Origin: Acinetobacter kookii
GTDB lineage: Bacteria; Pseudomonadota; Gammaproteobacteria; Pseudomonadales; Moraxellaceae
NCBI RefSeq assembly: GCF_900096895.1
Contig: NZ_FMYO01000008.1
Span: 62,001-126,000, forward strand
Direction of reading: 5' to 3'
DNA: 64,000 nucleotides
Below, in pieces: positions 38,931 to 49,494 of the stretch; the stretch's first letter is position 1, and each line of letters begins with the position of its first letter. The notes under the pieces are model-generated. The model ran no database searches and was not told the DNA's origin. It saw only the letters and a list, made by a program, of their open reading frames with translations. A program made the position numbers and the translations under genes.

Positions 38931-40592
38931 TTAAGCACCGATTTTACGATATTTTTGACGACGCGTTGCCAGGTCATCACCATCGCGCTTACGGCGATAT
39001 TCCTCAAACTCGGTATAGTTACCGGTGAAGAACTCTGGTGTTTCATTTTCAAATGACAAGATGTGCGTTGCAATACGGTCCAGGAACCAACGGTCATGCG
39101 ATACCACCATCACAGTACCCGGGAATACAAGAATTGCATCCTCAAGTGCGCGTAAGGTTTCGATATCCAGGTCATTCGATGGTTCATCCAGCAGGATCAC
39201 GTTTGCGCCCATTTGCAGGATTTTCGCAAGCTGTAAACGGTTACGCTCACCACCCGATAAACTGCCTACACGTTTTTGCTGATCTTGACCCTTAAAGTTG
39301 AAACGACCGATATACGCACGTGATGCGATTTCGTAATCACCAATCTTCAAGATATCCAGGCCACCGGATACTTCTTCCCAAACGGTTTTGTTATCGTCCA
39401 AGGTGTCACGGATCTGACCCACGTAAGCCACTTTAACCGACTCACCCAAGGTTACCGTACCGGTATCTGGTTGTTGTTCGCCCGTCATCATACGGAACAG
39501 TGTGGTTTTACCTGCACCGTTAGGACCGACAATACCCACAATCGCAGCAGGCGGAACTGTGAAAGACAAGTCTTTATACAGCAGTTTGTCACCGAACGAT
39601 TTGCTGATGCCTTCAACTTCTACCACCTTATTGCCCAGACGTGGACCAGGTGGAATGTAGATTTCAGAGGTTTCATTACGCTGTTGGAATTCGCGTGAGT
39701 TAAGCTCTTCAAAACGCTCCATACGCGCTTTGTTTTTCTTTTGCTGACCTTTGGCATTTGAACGAACCCATTCAAGTTCTTTTTTCAAGGCTTTGGCAAA
39801 AGATTCTTCTTGCTTGTTCTCTTGCTCTAAACGGGCATTCTTTTGCTCAAGCCAAGAAGAATAGTTGCCTTGGTAAGGAATACCATGTCCACGGTCAAGC
39901 TCCAGAATCCATTCCGCAACGTTATCCAGGAAGTAACGGTCATGGGTAATCGCCACGATGGTGCCAGGGAAATCTTTCAGGAAGCGCTCTAGCCAAGATA
40001 CAGATTCTGCATCCAAATGGTTCGTCGGTTCATCAAGAAGCAACATGTCTGGCTTAGAAAGCAGTAAACGGCAAAGCGCTACACGACGGCGTTCACCACC
40101 CGAAAGCTTAGTCACGTCCGCGTCCCAAGCTGGAAGGTTCAATGCCGCAGCAGCTTGATCCATCTGGTTTACAATATTATGTGCATCCCAAGAATGGATA
40201 ATTGCTTCCAGCTTTTCCTGCTCTTTTGCAAGCGCATCAAAGTCTGCATCTTCTGCTGCATATTCTGCAAATACTTCATCCAGACGCGCTAAAGCATCAA
40301 GCGGTTCACGTAAACCATCTTCAACGTTACCACGAACGTCTTTGTTAGGATCAAGGGGTGGCTCTTGCTCGAGGTAACCGATTTTGATACCTGGTTGTGC
40401 ACGCGCTTCACCAGAGAAATCTTTATCTACGCCAGCCATAATACGAAGCAAGGTAGATTTACCTGCACCGTTTAAACCAAGCACACCAATTTTTGCGCCT
40501 GGAAAGAATGATAAAGAGATGTCTTTCAGGATTTCGCGCTTAGGCGGAACCATTTTGGACACACGGTTCATCGTGTAAATATATTGGGCCAC
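38931..40592 (-). CDS. ettA: Energy-dependent translational throttle protein EttA
   Basis: An ABC-F ATPase that binds the ribosomal E site and gates early elongation according to the ATP/ADP ratio. 553 residues without membrane segments. Two ABC domains: Walker A GLNGAGKSTLL (about 40) and GPNGAGKTTLF (about 350), LSGGERRR and LSGGERNR signatures, and Walker B LLLDEPTNHLD / ILLDEPSNDLD. The arm insertion and inter-domain linker (KNARLEQENKQEE...QQKKNKARMERFEELN) are typical of EttA. Confidence 0.96.
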   Translation of the reverse strand: MAQYIYTMNRVSKMVPPKREILKDISLSFFPGAKIGVLGLNGAGKSTLLRIMAGVDKDFSGEARAQPGIKIGYLEQEPPLDPNKDVRGNVEDGLREPLDALARLDEVFAEYAAEDADFDALAKEQEKLEAIIHSWDAHNIVNQMDQAAAALNLPAWDADVTKLSGGERRRVALCRLLLSKPDMLLLDEPTNHLDAESVSWLERFLKDFPGTIVAITHDRYFLDNVAEWILELDRGHGIPYQGNYSSWLEQKNARLEQENKQEESFAKALKKELEWVRSNAKGQQKKNKARMERFEELNSREFQQRNETSEIYIPPGPRLGNKVVEVEGISKSFGDKLLYKDLSFTVPPAAIVGIVGPNGAGKTTLFRMMTGEQQPDTGTVTLGESVKVAYVGQIRDTLDDNKTVWEEVSGGLDILKIGDYEIASRAYIGRFNFKGQDQQKRVGSLSGGERNRLQLAKILQMGANVILLDEPSNDLDIETLRALEDAILVFPGTVMVVSHDRWFLDRIATHILSFENETPEFFTGNYTEFEEYRRKRDGDDLATRRQKYRKIGA

Positions 40593-40916
40593 GTAGGACT
40601 CCTCTATAGAAAAAGCAACATTCGCACTCTACCTACCGCAGTATGCGAACAAATATTTGGCGGGCATTATACGATGAAAGTGCAAAAAAAATAAGGCATA
40701 GCATTCATCTTCAATAGAATGTTACAACTAATGGCATGTTGGTTTTTTAAACATAATGGTACACACTCAGTTTTATGTAAATCTGACTGAATAAAACCTG
40801 TATATATAAGAAAATTAGATATTCTTTTCTGTAATACGCACTTTTATTCATATTCACAGATGATAGACTGACTTATATAAGCAACCGAAAAATTAACTCA
40901 CTTAGATGATGTAAAC
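40593..40916. other. Divergent non-coding region between ettA and metY
   Basis: About 324 bases. On the minus strand a TATAAT at 40666-40671 is a candidate -10 box for ettA. The metY side is AT-rich with an ATAAAAC/GTTTTAT repeat pair around 40765-40800. No SAM riboswitch-like structure was recognised. Confidence 0.4.
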
Positions 40917-42194
40917 ATGACTTACAAAGATGAAACTTTAGCGATTCACGCAGGGTACAGCCCAGAACCAACCACAAAAGCGGTCGCGGTACCCATTTAT
41001 CAAACGACTTCTTATGCCTTTGACAATACTCAACATGGGGCTGATTTGTTCGATTTAAAGGTTCAGGGCAATATTTATACCCGCATCATGAACCCTACCA
41101 CAGCTGTGCTTGAGCAACGTCTGGCTGCCCTGGAAGGCGGAATCGGCGCTTTGGCTTTGGCATCAGGAATGGCAGCGATTACCTATGCCATTCAGACCAT
41201 TGCCGAAGCCGGTGACAATATTGCATCGGTTTCAACGCTGTATGGTGGCACATACAATCTGTTTGCCCATACTTTGCCTAAACAGGGCATTGAAGTTCGA
41301 TTCTTTGATTATCAAGACCCTGAAGCATTGCGTGGTTTAATTGACGATAAAACCAAACTGGTGTTTGTGGAATCCATCGGTAATCCACTCGGCAATATCA
41401 TTGACCTGGAAGCCATCTCTAAAATTGCCCATGAATACGGCGTACCGGTGATTGTCGATAATACCGTTGCCACGCCTGCCCTGCTGAAACCTTTTGAATA
41501 TGGCGCCGACATTGTGGTGCATTCATTGACTAAATATATCGGCGGTCACGGCAACTCGATCGGCGGTGCGATTGTGGATAGCGGTAAATTCCCTTGGGGC
41601 AAATATCCTGAACGTTTCAAAGTCCTGAATACGCCTGATCCGAGCTATCATGGGGTCAATTATGTCGAAGCTTTGGGTGAAGCGGCATATATCGCCCGTG
41701 CACGTGTAGTGCCGTTACGTAACACCGGTGCCGCCATTAGTCCGCTCAGCGTGTTCCTGATCTTGCAAGGTCTGGAAACACTGAACCTTCGTATGGAACG
41801 TCATACTGAAAATGCACAAAAGGTCGCGGAATATTTACAGCAGCACCCGAAAGTGAAATGGGTCAATTATGCCGGCCTTCAAAATCATCCACAGCATGCT
41901 TTGGCACAAAAATATGTGAAAGGTAAACCATCTGCCATCCTGTCTTTTGGTGTGCAAGATGGCCGTGAAGGCGGAACCCGTTTTATTGATGCCCTGCAAC
42001 TCTTTACCCGTCTGGTGAATATTGGCGATGCCAAAAGTCTGGCCTGCCATCCTGCCACCACCACCCATCGTCAGCTCAATGAAGAAGAACTGAAATCTGC
42101 AGGGGTGAGTATTGATATGGTTCGCCTATCGGTTGGGATTGAGCATATTGATGATTTAATTGCAGATTTGGAACAGGCACTGGCGCAAGTTTAA
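40917..42194 (+). CDS. metY: O-acetylhomoserine sulfhydrylase
   Basis: A PLP enzyme that makes homocysteine from O-acetylhomoserine and sulfide (direct sulfhydrylation). 425 residues: N-terminal [29 protein letters not shown] and a YTRIMNPT stretch characteristic of the family. The PLP lysine is Lys206 in [14 protein letters not shown], and the [17 protein letters not shown] motif near the C-terminus binds substrate. Full length. It could also act as a cystathionine/homocysteine gamma-class enzyme, but the N-terminal pattern fits MetY. Confidence 0.92.
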   Translation: MTYKDETLAIHAGYSPEPTTKAVAVPIYQTTSYAFDNTQHGADLFDLKVQGNIYTRIMNPTTAVLEQRLAALEGGIGALALASGMAAITYAIQTIAEAGDNIASVSTLYGGTYNLFAHTLPKQGIEVRFFDYQDPEALRGLIDDKTKLVFVESIGNPLGNIIDLEAISKIAHEYGVPVIVDNTVATPALLKPFEYGADIVVHSLTKYIGGHGNSIGGAIVDSGKFPWGKYPERFKVLNTPDPSYHGVNYVEALGEAAYIARARVVPLRNTGAAISPLSVFLILQGLETLNLRMERHTENAQKVAEYLQQHPKVKWVNYAGLQNHPQHALAQKYVKGKPSAILSFGVQDGREGGTRFIDALQLFTRLVNIGDAKSLACHPATTTHRQLNEEELKSAGVSIDMVRLSVGIEHIDDLIADLEQALAQV

Positions 42195-42215
42195 AGCTTT
42201 TAATTAGAATGCAAT

Positions 42216-42253
42216 GTAGCCTTTTTCCTAAACGGAAGAAGGCTACTTTTATT
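42216..42253 (+). terminator. Terminator of metY
   Basis: GTAGCCTT..TCC / GGA..AAGGCTAC stem with a short loop and TTTTATT. Confidence 0.78.
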
Positions 42254-42504
42254 GGGTTATCATTTTTTGATTATTTCTCTTTGCTTTGGTTTTAATTCAT
42301 GGTAAAAATTAAATTATTATTAGCATAATAATAGAGCAATTACTCTAATTATATTTGTAAATTCAATAACTTATTCCTAGATTTTTTTCCTATATCCGCT
42401 ATTATAGTCAACTCGAGAATAGCTTAAATTCCCCAAATTTTGAGCGCTAGAATCAACTAAAAAAATAATCTAAATTTTTATTCTATTGAAACCAGGAAAA
42501 TATT
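42254..42504. other. AT-rich region upstream of acr1
   Basis: About 250 non-coding bases, very AT-rich, presumably carrying the acr1 promoter. Nothing specific recognised apart from an AGGAAA ribosome-binding site just before the GTG. Confidence 0.4.
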
Positions 42505-43392
42505 GTGAATTCTAAACTAGAGAAACTTTTTCAGAATCGAGTCAACGGCAAAGTTGTTTTAATTACTGGTGCATCTAGTGGTATTGGTTTAACCGCTGCA
42601 CATAAACTTGCCGATGCCGGTGCCCACGTTCTGTTGGTGGCTCGTACCAAAGAAACATTAGATCAAGTTAAACAAGAAATTGAAGCCAAAGGCGGCAAGG
42701 CCTCTGTTTTTCCATGTGATTTAAATAACATGGAATCTATTGATGAAGTATCAAAACAAATTTTGGCCTCTGTAGACCATATCGATATCCTCATCAATAA
42801 TGCAGGACGCTCAATTCGCCGTGCAGTTCATGAATCGACAGACCGATTCCATGATTTTGAACGTACCATGCAGCTGAATTACTTTGGTGCAGTGCGTTTA
42901 GTGATGAATATTCTGCCGCAAATGATGATTCGCCGGGATGGTCATATCATCAATATCAGTTCGATTGGTGTCTTGGCCAATGCAACACGTTTTTCCGCTT
43001 ATGTAGCGTCTAAAGCTGCTCTGGATGCATTTAGCCGCTGTCTGTCTGCCGAAGTTCATTCGCACAAAATTGCCATTACCTCAATTTATATGCCCTTGGT
43101 TCGCACTCCAATGATTGCGCCAACCAAAATCTATAAATATGTACCTACCCTGTCTCCTGAACAGGCAGCCGACTTGATTGCCTATGCGATCGTGAAACGT
43201 CCGAAAAAAGTAGCGACCCACTTAGGGCGCCTGGCTTCAATCACCTACTCAATTGCGCCAGACATCAACAATAAACTGATGTCAATTGGTTATAACCTGT
43301 TCCCAAGCTCTTCTGCTTCGGTAGGTCAACCACAAAAATTAAACTGGGTGCAAAAAGCGTATGCACGCTTGTTCCCAGGTGAGCATTGGTAA
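42505..43392 (+). CDS. acr1: Long-chain fatty acyl-CoA reductase Acr1
   Basis: A 295-residue short-chain dehydrogenase/reductase nearly identical in layout to Acinetobacter Acr1, which reduces acyl-CoA to fatty aldehyde with NADPH, the first committed step of wax-ester formation. Cofactor motif GASSGIG at about 23-29, NNAGRSIRRAVHES, catalytic Ser in NISSIGV, and YVASKAALDAF for the catalytic Tyr/Lys. The C-terminal hydrophobic LFPSS and KAYARLFPGEHW are family-typical. GTG start with AGGAAA upstream. No wax synthase gene is nearby. Confidence 0.93.
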   Translation: MNSKLEKLFQNRVNGKVVLITGASSGIGLTAAHKLADAGAHVLLVARTKETLDQVKQEIEAKGGKASVFPCDLNNMESIDEVSKQILASVDHIDILINNAGRSIRRAVHESTDRFHDFERTMQLNYFGAVRLVMNILPQMMIRRDGHIINISSIGVLANATRFSAYVASKAALDAFSRCLSAEVHSHKIAITSIYMPLVRTPMIAPTKIYKYVPTLSPEQAADLIAYAIVKRPKKVATHLGRLASITYSIAPDINNKLMSIGYNLFPSSSASVGQPQKLNWVQKAYARLFPGEHW

Positions 43393-43410
43393 GCCCTTGC
43401 AATACGAGAG

Positions 43411-43436
43411 AGCCAGTCTATAGACTGGCTTTTTTA
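43411..43436 (+). terminator. Terminator of acr1
   Basis: AGCCAGTC / GACTGGCT 8-bp stem, TATA loop, T6. Confidence 0.9.
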
Positions 43437-43475
43437 TGCTATAAACACCCTTAACTTTTTCAATTTTAGATTTTT

Positions 43476-43793
43476 ATGCGGACTGCTACTCTCATTTTCC
43501 AATATGCCTGTTTTGCCTTTGCGCTTTTTCTGACCTATCAGATAGCGACTTCATGGAATCTGCCAGAATATAAATTGATGGATATTGTCAGTGATATTGG
43601 TAGTATTTTAATTTGTATCGATTTAGGCGTGTTCCTGCATTTCAATAAGTCTCTGGCAGCATTAAAGAACAAAGAAGCATCTCAGCAGCCTGCTGCTCAG
43701 GTTTCTACAGTAGAGAAAATAACGCGTAAGTTGGGTCATTTGGGCATTATGCTGATCTTATGTGGCTGGGTTGTGCCAATCATTAATTCATAA
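43476..43793 (+). CDS. Small membrane protein of unknown function
   Basis: A 105-residue integral membrane protein with three hydrophobic segments at about 5-24, 39-57 and 83-101, and a hydrophilic loop at 58-80. No recognised motif. It lies 83 bases after acr1 but behind the acr1 terminator, so it is probably expressed separately. Confidence 0.7.
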   Translation: MRTATLIFQYACFAFALFLTYQIATSWNLPEYKLMDIVSDIGSILICIDLGVFLHFNKSLAALKNKEASQQPAAQVSTVEKITRKLGHLGIMLILCGWVVPIINS

Positions 43794-43802
43794 AGATCAA
43801 AT

Positions 43803-43832
43803 AAAAAACCTTCCTATTGGGAGGTTTTATTT
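43803..43832. terminator. Bidirectional terminator left of the nuclease-helicase gene
   Basis: AACCTTCC / GGGAGGTT stem with TATT loop and flanking A/T runs. The surrounding 29 bases from 43799 match those from 45841 with two differences. Confidence 0.82.
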
Positions 43833-45802
43833 TAAGATAGGTCTTCCAAGCCACAGCGCTTTAAATATTGATATGTACTGTCATATTTTGATTTGGGCCG
43901 TGTCCAGTCAGCGTTATCTACATCTGGAATATAAATCAGCATGCCTTGTCGGGCTCGAGTCAATAACACGCGATAGGCATTCAATAAATATTGTTGTTTT
44001 TCCTTCTGCCTGATCTGCTGCCAGCAAGTGCCTTTAAATGCCTGATATTGCCATCCCTGCTCATAATAAAAATTAATATCCCAAGCCAGGCAGCTAAAGT
44101 CGATTTCCAAGCCTTGTATATCAAATTCGGTGGCAACATCCTCTAAATAATACGAAGATCGAACATCTGAGGGAGAATTTAAAAACCAGTCTGCCGGAGA
44201 TATTTTATTTTTTACATCAATGCCTTCTGCTCTTAGACGTCGTGCACCAGCACTGGCAATAATCCCATAACGCTCTGACCCTTTCGCTTTGCTCTTAAGC
44301 CATTTTTTGGCTTGTTTTAAATCTCGTGTGAGAAAAATCGGATAATCATTTTTGACATTTTTATACAGCTCTGTCGCCTGTTCTGCTTCATTATCTAAAA
44401 GATGATGAACCAATTGAGATACCCGTTCACTACGAAATGATCTTACCGATACAGCCAAATGCAGCGAACTTTCACAGATTCCTTGCTGTTTTAGCCATTT
44501 TCTCTGTTCCGTTTCAGGCAAATAGACCGGCTCATCCAGAATCTTGTCTGAATAATAAATTTTCCAATTGGCATAATTTTGTTTTAAAGCTTCAATCCAT
44601 TCTATGACACCTGCTTCACCGGTATTAATTTCTTGTCCACCGCCAATCAGACACACAATCACGCACCATTCTGGATGTCGGTCCATCACCTGAATCAGAA
44701 ACTCGGGTTCAGATATATCAAAGTCCTGAATCCCCTTTTTCTGCTTCATAAAATTAGAGACTTGGTCTTTTTGCCAGGCTCGTTGGGCTTCATCAAATAC
44801 CGCGACTTTTTCAAATGGAATTTCTTGGGATTGTAGGTAGTAATCCCGGAAATGATGAATATTTTGAATAAAGGTTTTTGCATCACGCTCTGCATGTGTT
44901 TTCTTAACGGCTTCACCTCGGCTTTTGCCAATTTCAACGGTATTTCGGGCTAAGGCTTGCTGTAGAACCTCAACCAAGGGACCATTTCCAGATAAAAATA
45001 CCGAATGTTCCGACTCATCTGCCTTTAGTCTTTGATTGGCAATATTTAATCCAGCCAAAGTCTTTCCGGCGCCAGGAACACCGGTTAAAAAACAGATAGC
45101 TTTTTGATGATTTCGCTTACTTGTTTCAATAATGGACTCAATCTTTCTTGAGCTTATTTCTAGATTAATCGCACCCGCATCGCTACGAGAAATTTCTTCA
45201 ACTTGGTGGCCTTGATAAAGGGCTTGTGCCGCTTCAATAATCGTTGGAGTAGGTTTATAAACTGAATTTAACCAGCGTATTGCATCAATAGGGGCTGCAT
45301 CTGCATATTGATGAATGATTTGCTCTAGGGTTTGTTTTAAATTCAATTCATTACAACAGACTACATCCTCAAGCTGAATGAGCTTAGACCAGTCAATGCT
45401 TCTTTCCTCCGCTTGTGTTGCCACCAATACCGGAATAATTTTTTGCTGATTACTTTCTGCATGAAAATTAATTAAATCCAAACAGTAATCGATGGTTTGT
45501 GTCTTTGCAGAAGCTGAATATTGTTTTTCACCGACTTTAAATTCAATGACAAAAATTAAATTATTAAAAATGAAAATATTATCGACTCGTTTGCCCATAC
45601 GAGGAATTGCAAACTCAAAAAATAAATGGCCTTTTTCAAATTTGGCAAAGCTATTTTTTAAAATTTGAATTTGTTTAAGCCATGCATTCTTTTACCGGTC
45701 TTCCAAAGCAAATTGATGTGCTTGCGCTAAATTACCTAAAATTCTTTCAGATGAATCAGAAATGAAATTCTGAATTGGATTATGGTAATAGCTACGCAGC
45801 AT
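43832..45802 (-). pseudogene. DUF2075 nuclease-helicase gene interrupted by an in-frame stop
   Basis: The open frame starts with ATG at 45802 (MLRSYYHNPI...) and is cut by TAA at 45692-45694 (codon 37), then continues in the same frame through 31 more codons into the 588-codon frame from ATG 45598. Restored, it would be 656 residues. The N-terminal part has a PD-(D/E)xK-like signature, RVDNIFIF then IEFKVGEKQ (about residues 74-92). The helicase-like ATPase has Walker A TGVPGAGKT (about 240), Walker B VAVFDEAQRAW, and ends with LTRARQGMLIYIPD. This DUF2075 architecture is shared with some nuclease-helicases tied to phage immunity; function here is inference. No ribosome-binding site precedes ATG 45598, so expression of the shorter form is doubtful. 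Confidence 0.8.
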
Positions 45803-45844
45803 TTTTTACTCTAATTTTCTATTCAATAATTTGAAATATAAAAT

Positions 45845-45873
45845 AAAAAACCTCCCGATTGGGAGGTTTTTTA
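45845..45873. terminator. Bidirectional terminator after tex
   Basis: AACCTCCC / GGGAGGTT stem with short GATT loop and A/T runs. Near-copy of the element at 43803-43832. Confidence 0.88.
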
Positions 45874-45896
45874 TTTGCGAATAGAGGTGTCTAAAA

Positions 45897-48260
45897 TTAT
45901 TTCGAACCTTTAATCCCGGCTTGAAGCAATAACGCACCTAAACCACCAATTTTATTTTCCTGCGGTTTAGCCGCTTGAGGCTTTTTATGACCTTGTGGGC
46001 GGTCGCCTTGCGGACGGGCATGCTGTGGACGTTTGGCTTGAGGCTTACGCTCAGCACGTTGTTCATTCTGAGCATTGTCACGGCGTGGCTGACGTGGTGC
46101 TTTAGCCGGAGCCTCTGAACCTTCAGGACGCATCGACAAGTTCACACGGTTACGTTCAGCATCGACGGTTAATACACGGACTTGCACGATCTGACCCGGT
46201 TTCACAACTTTATGCGGATCGGATACAAACTCGTTCGCCAGTTCAGAAATATGCACCAAACCGTCTTGGTGTACGCCGACATCTACAAATGCACCGAAGT
46301 TGGTGACATTGGTGATCACGCCTTCCAGCTGCATGCCTTCAGTCAATTGTGACACTTCAGTGATGTCATCACGGAACTTGGCTGTACGGAATTCCGGACG
46401 CGGGTCACGACCCGGTTTTTCCAGTTCGCTTAAAACATCCTGAATGGTTGGTAAACCAAACTGCTCATCGGCAAATTCTTCAGCATTCACCTGGCGAATG
46501 ATTTCAGAATTACCAATAATGTCTTTTACCGTAGTAGCTTTGGCTGCAACAATTTTTTCCACCAGGCCATAAGACTCAGGGTGAACCGCAGATGCATCCA
46601 GTGGCTCAGAACCGTCTTGAATGCGCAAGAAACCTGCTGCCTGTTCAAAGGTACGCTCGCCTAAACGAGGTACATTCTTTAATGCCTGACGGTTGTCAAA
46701 ACGGCCATTTTCCTTACGGAAGTCAACAATCTGTTGGGCAATTGATTTGTTTAAACCCGCGATATATCCCAAGATTGCAGAAGATGCGGTATTGACATCC
46801 ACACCCACCGAGTTCACACAGTCTTCCACGACCGCTTCCAGCGTTTTTGCCAAACCGGCCTGGTTCACGTCGTGCTGGTACTGGCCCACACCAATCGATT
46901 TAGGATCAATCTTCACCAGTTCCGCCAATGGATCCTGTAAACGGCGGGCAATTGACACTGCGCCACGAATTGAAACATCGAGTTCTGGAAGTTCTTGTGA
47001 AGCCAGTTCAGAAGCTGAATAAACCGATGCGCCTGCTTCACTGACTGAAACGCGCGTCAATTTCAGGTCGCTATTGGCCGCCATCATTTCAGCCACAACC
47101 GCCTCTGTTTCACGGCTGGCAGTTCCGTTACCAATCGCAATTAAATCAACATTGAATTCACGGCACAGACGCGCAAGTTCGGCAATTGAGCCTTCTTTAT
47201 CTTCTTTCGGTGCAAACGGATAAATGGTGCTATGTGCAACCACATCGCCTGACTGGTTCACCACCGCCAGCTTCACACCGGTACGGATACCCGGGTCTAC
47301 ACCGAGTGTGGTACGCGCACCCGCAGGAGCAGAAAGCAATAAATGACGCAGGTTTTCAGCAAAGACTTCCATCGCCTCGCTTTCAGCAGCCAAGCGTTTT
47401 TCAGTCAATAATGAATGTTCGATTTGTGGACGGACTTTACCCAACCAGAACAGTTTTGCTGTCTGTTTTAAGTAATCCTGACGGCTTTGCGGTTGAATCG
47501 TGTCGAGGTTGTATTCGGCTTCAATACGGCTCAGTGGAGCATCGTCTTCACCATCCACTTTTAAGCCCAGGACATTTTCCTGACGGCCGCGTAGCATGGC
47601 CAATAAACGGTGTGAAGGCACCTTGTTTAAGTTTTCAGAAAAATCGAAATAATCGCGGAATTTTTTACCGACTTCTTTTTTCTCTTCACTTGCCACCAGG
47701 CTTTTTAGCACAGCGGTTTTGGCAAATGTCGCTTTCAGTTCAGTCGTCAGTGCAATATTTTGCGCCCAGTCATCAATCAGGATGTGCTGGATCGCATCCA
47801 GCTGGCTTTCCACATCCGGATAATCTTCATGGCTAAAGCCAGCCAGCGCTTCGGTTGGATCAACTTGCTCGTTGAAGATTTTTTCGGCAATTGGCCCCAA
47901 ACCGGCTTCTTTGGCTTTAAAAGATTTGCTGGTACGTTTAGGACGGTACGGCGCATAAATCTCTTCTAAAGCATTCTTGGTTTCAGCAGCATTTACACGT
48001 GCCAACAAATCGTCTGACAATTTATTCTGTTCTTTCAGCGATTCAATTACTTTTTCACGGCGTTCAAATAAGTCACGTAGATACGATAAACGGGTGTCGA
48101 GTTGACGTAACTGGGTATCGTCCAAGCCTTGGGTTACTTCTTTACGGTAACGTGCGATAAATGGAACGCTGGCACCCTCATCAATCAGCTTGATGGCAGC
48201 TTCTACTTGATTTGGACGTACGGCAATTTCTTTTGCCAACTGCTGAACTAAGTCAGTCAT
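45897..48260 (-). CDS. tex: Transcription accessory protein Tex
   Basis: An RNA-binding protein of 787 residues that associates with transcription/translation complexes. Domain order: N-terminal helical Tex domain (VRPNQVEAAIKLIDEGASVPFIARYRKE), YqgF-like RNase H fold (TTLGVDPGIRTGVKLAVV), helix-hairpin-helix region (VNTASSAILGYIAGLN), and S1 domain (EGVITNVTNFGAFVDVGVHQ). The tail is Gln/Arg/Pro-rich and basic. The ATG at 48260 gives the family start MTDLVQQLAKEI; the GTG at 48275 is an alternative. Confidence 0.95.
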   Translation of the reverse strand: MTDLVQQLAKEIAVRPNQVEAAIKLIDEGASVPFIARYRKEVTQGLDDTQLRQLDTRLSYLRDLFERREKVIESLKEQNKLSDDLLARVNAAETKNALEEIYAPYRPKRTSKSFKAKEAGLGPIAEKIFNEQVDPTEALAGFSHEDYPDVESQLDAIQHILIDDWAQNIALTTELKATFAKTAVLKSLVASEEKKEVGKKFRDYFDFSENLNKVPSHRLLAMLRGRQENVLGLKVDGEDDAPLSRIEAEYNLDTIQPQSRQDYLKQTAKLFWLGKVRPQIEHSLLTEKRLAAESEAMEVFAENLRHLLLSAPAGARTTLGVDPGIRTGVKLAVVNQSGDVVAHSTIYPFAPKEDKEGSIAELARLCREFNVDLIAIGNGTASRETEAVVAEMMAANSDLKLTRVSVSEAGASVYSASELASQELPELDVSIRGAVSIARRLQDPLAELVKIDPKSIGVGQYQHDVNQAGLAKTLEAVVEDCVNSVGVDVNTASSAILGYIAGLNKSIAQQIVDFRKENGRFDNRQALKNVPRLGERTFEQAAGFLRIQDGSEPLDASAVHPESYGLVEKIVAAKATTVKDIIGNSEIIRQVNAEEFADEQFGLPTIQDVLSELEKPGRDPRPEFRTAKFRDDITEVSQLTEGMQLEGVITNVTNFGAFVDVGVHQDGLVHISELANEFVSDPHKVVKPGQIVQVRVLTVDAERNRVNLSMRPEGSEAPAKAPRQPRRDNAQNEQRAERKPQAKRPQHARPQGDRPQGHKKPQAAKPQENKIGGLGALLLQAGIKGSK

Positions 48261-48595
48261 CGTGTTTGATCCCACAAGGATAAGTACTAAATGGCATGAT
48301 TATAAAGACCAAGCCCATAAAATCCACAACTGTTTTGATTAAATTTATAAGTGGTCAGTATTGCCAATTCACAGTTTTTTTAGAATTTGCCACAAAATTA
48401 GGTGATAAGTAGATTTTAACTCTACATATTCAGCAAGATAAGCGATAATTTAGATGTATATATTTGGTATCTATGTCTTGATTTTATCTGCAATATTTGT
48501 TGCTTTAGAGCATAGTAAACAGATACAAATGAATCGTATACTCAAGACCATCCGAACTTTTGTTTACGATGACAATAAAGATAAAGGAGCACATC
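48261..48595. other. Divergent non-coding region between tex and ompR
   Basis: About 335 AT-rich bases carrying both promoters. No operator-like repeats stand out. The ompR ribosome-binding site AAAGGAG is at its right end. Confidence 0.4.
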
Positions 48596-49360
48596 ATGAG
48601 TTTAGTGGTACCTGCTGATAAAACAGATCCTGTACAAACCGAAACTGATCGCGTCGAACGCATTCTCGTTGTAGACGACGATGTGCGTTTACGTACGCTG
48701 TTACAGCGTTTTCTAGAAGATAAAGGCTTCGTGGTCAAAACTGCTCACGATGCAACACAAATGGATCGTTTATTACAGCGCGAACTTTTCTCCCTGATCG
48801 TGCTCGATTTTATGCTTCCTGTTGAAGATGGTTTAAGTATTTGCCGACGTTTACGCCAATCGAATATTGATACGCCGATTATCATGCTGACTGCCCGTGG
48901 CAGCGACTCTGACCGTATTGCCGGGCTGGAAGCTGGCGCTGATGATTACCTGCCTAAACCGTTTAACCCGAATGAACTGCTGGCGCGTATCCGTGCCGTG
49001 TTACGCCGTCAGGTACGTGAAGTTCCGGGTGCACCGAGCCAGCAAATGGAAGTGGTCAGCTTTGGTCCATGGTCACTGGATCTGTCTACCCGCACCCTGA
49101 CCCGTGAAGGCCAGGTGGTGACGCTGACCACAGGTGAATTTGCGGTACTGAAAGCCCTGGTGCAGCATCCACGCGAACCCTTAACCCGTGACAAGTTAAT
49201 GAATTTGGCGCGCGGTCGTGAATGGGGTGCGATGGAACGTTCGATTGATGTTCAGGTGTCGCGTTTACGTCGTCTGGTGGAAGAAAACCCTGCCCGTGCG
49301 CGTTATATTCAAACCGTTTGGGGCGTAGGCTATGTTTTTGTTCCAGATGGTGCGGAATAA
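48596..49360 (+). CDS. ompR: Response regulator OmpR
   Basis: A 254-residue winged-helix response regulator, partner of the EnvZ kinase encoded downstream, which adjusts envelope and porin genes. Receiver domain: acidic VVDDD (about 26-29), phosphoacceptor Asp71 (LIVLDFMLP), and Lys in DDYLPKPF. The C-terminal DNA-binding domain contains VTLTTGEFAVLKALV and the RSIDVQVSRLRRLVE helix. The ATG at 48596 is preceded by AAAGGAG; the longer frame starting at 48560 lacks one. Confidence 0.95.
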   Translation: MSLVVPADKTDPVQTETDRVERILVVDDDVRLRTLLQRFLEDKGFVVKTAHDATQMDRLLQRELFSLIVLDFMLPVEDGLSICRRLRQSNIDTPIIMLTARGSDSDRIAGLEAGADDYLPKPFNPNELLARIRAVLRRQVREVPGAPSQQMEVVSFGPWSLDLSTRTLTREGQVVTLTTGEFAVLKALVQHPREPLTRDKLMNLARGREWGAMERSIDVQVSRLRRLVEENPARARYIQTVWGVGYVFVPDGAE

Positions 49361-49494
49361 AAATGCTCAACGCGGATAATTTTTCGCGATATTAATTGTC
49401 CCTAAAAGCTATTCGCTGCTGTTCGAAGCATCCTTCAACAGAATTTATAGATGAATGATGGCGAGCTCAGCGGATGGCAAAAGTTTTCTTGCGT

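Noticed and set aside
40593..40916. SAM riboswitch upstream of metY
   Set aside because: No SAM-I/SAM-II-like conserved core or terminator/antiterminator pair visible.
47186..47836. 216-codon plus-strand ORF opposite tex
   Set aside because: Antisense shadow of a conserved gene; composition (many Pro, Ser, His, Arg) is that of a reverse-frame artefact and no promoter or ribosome-binding site fits.
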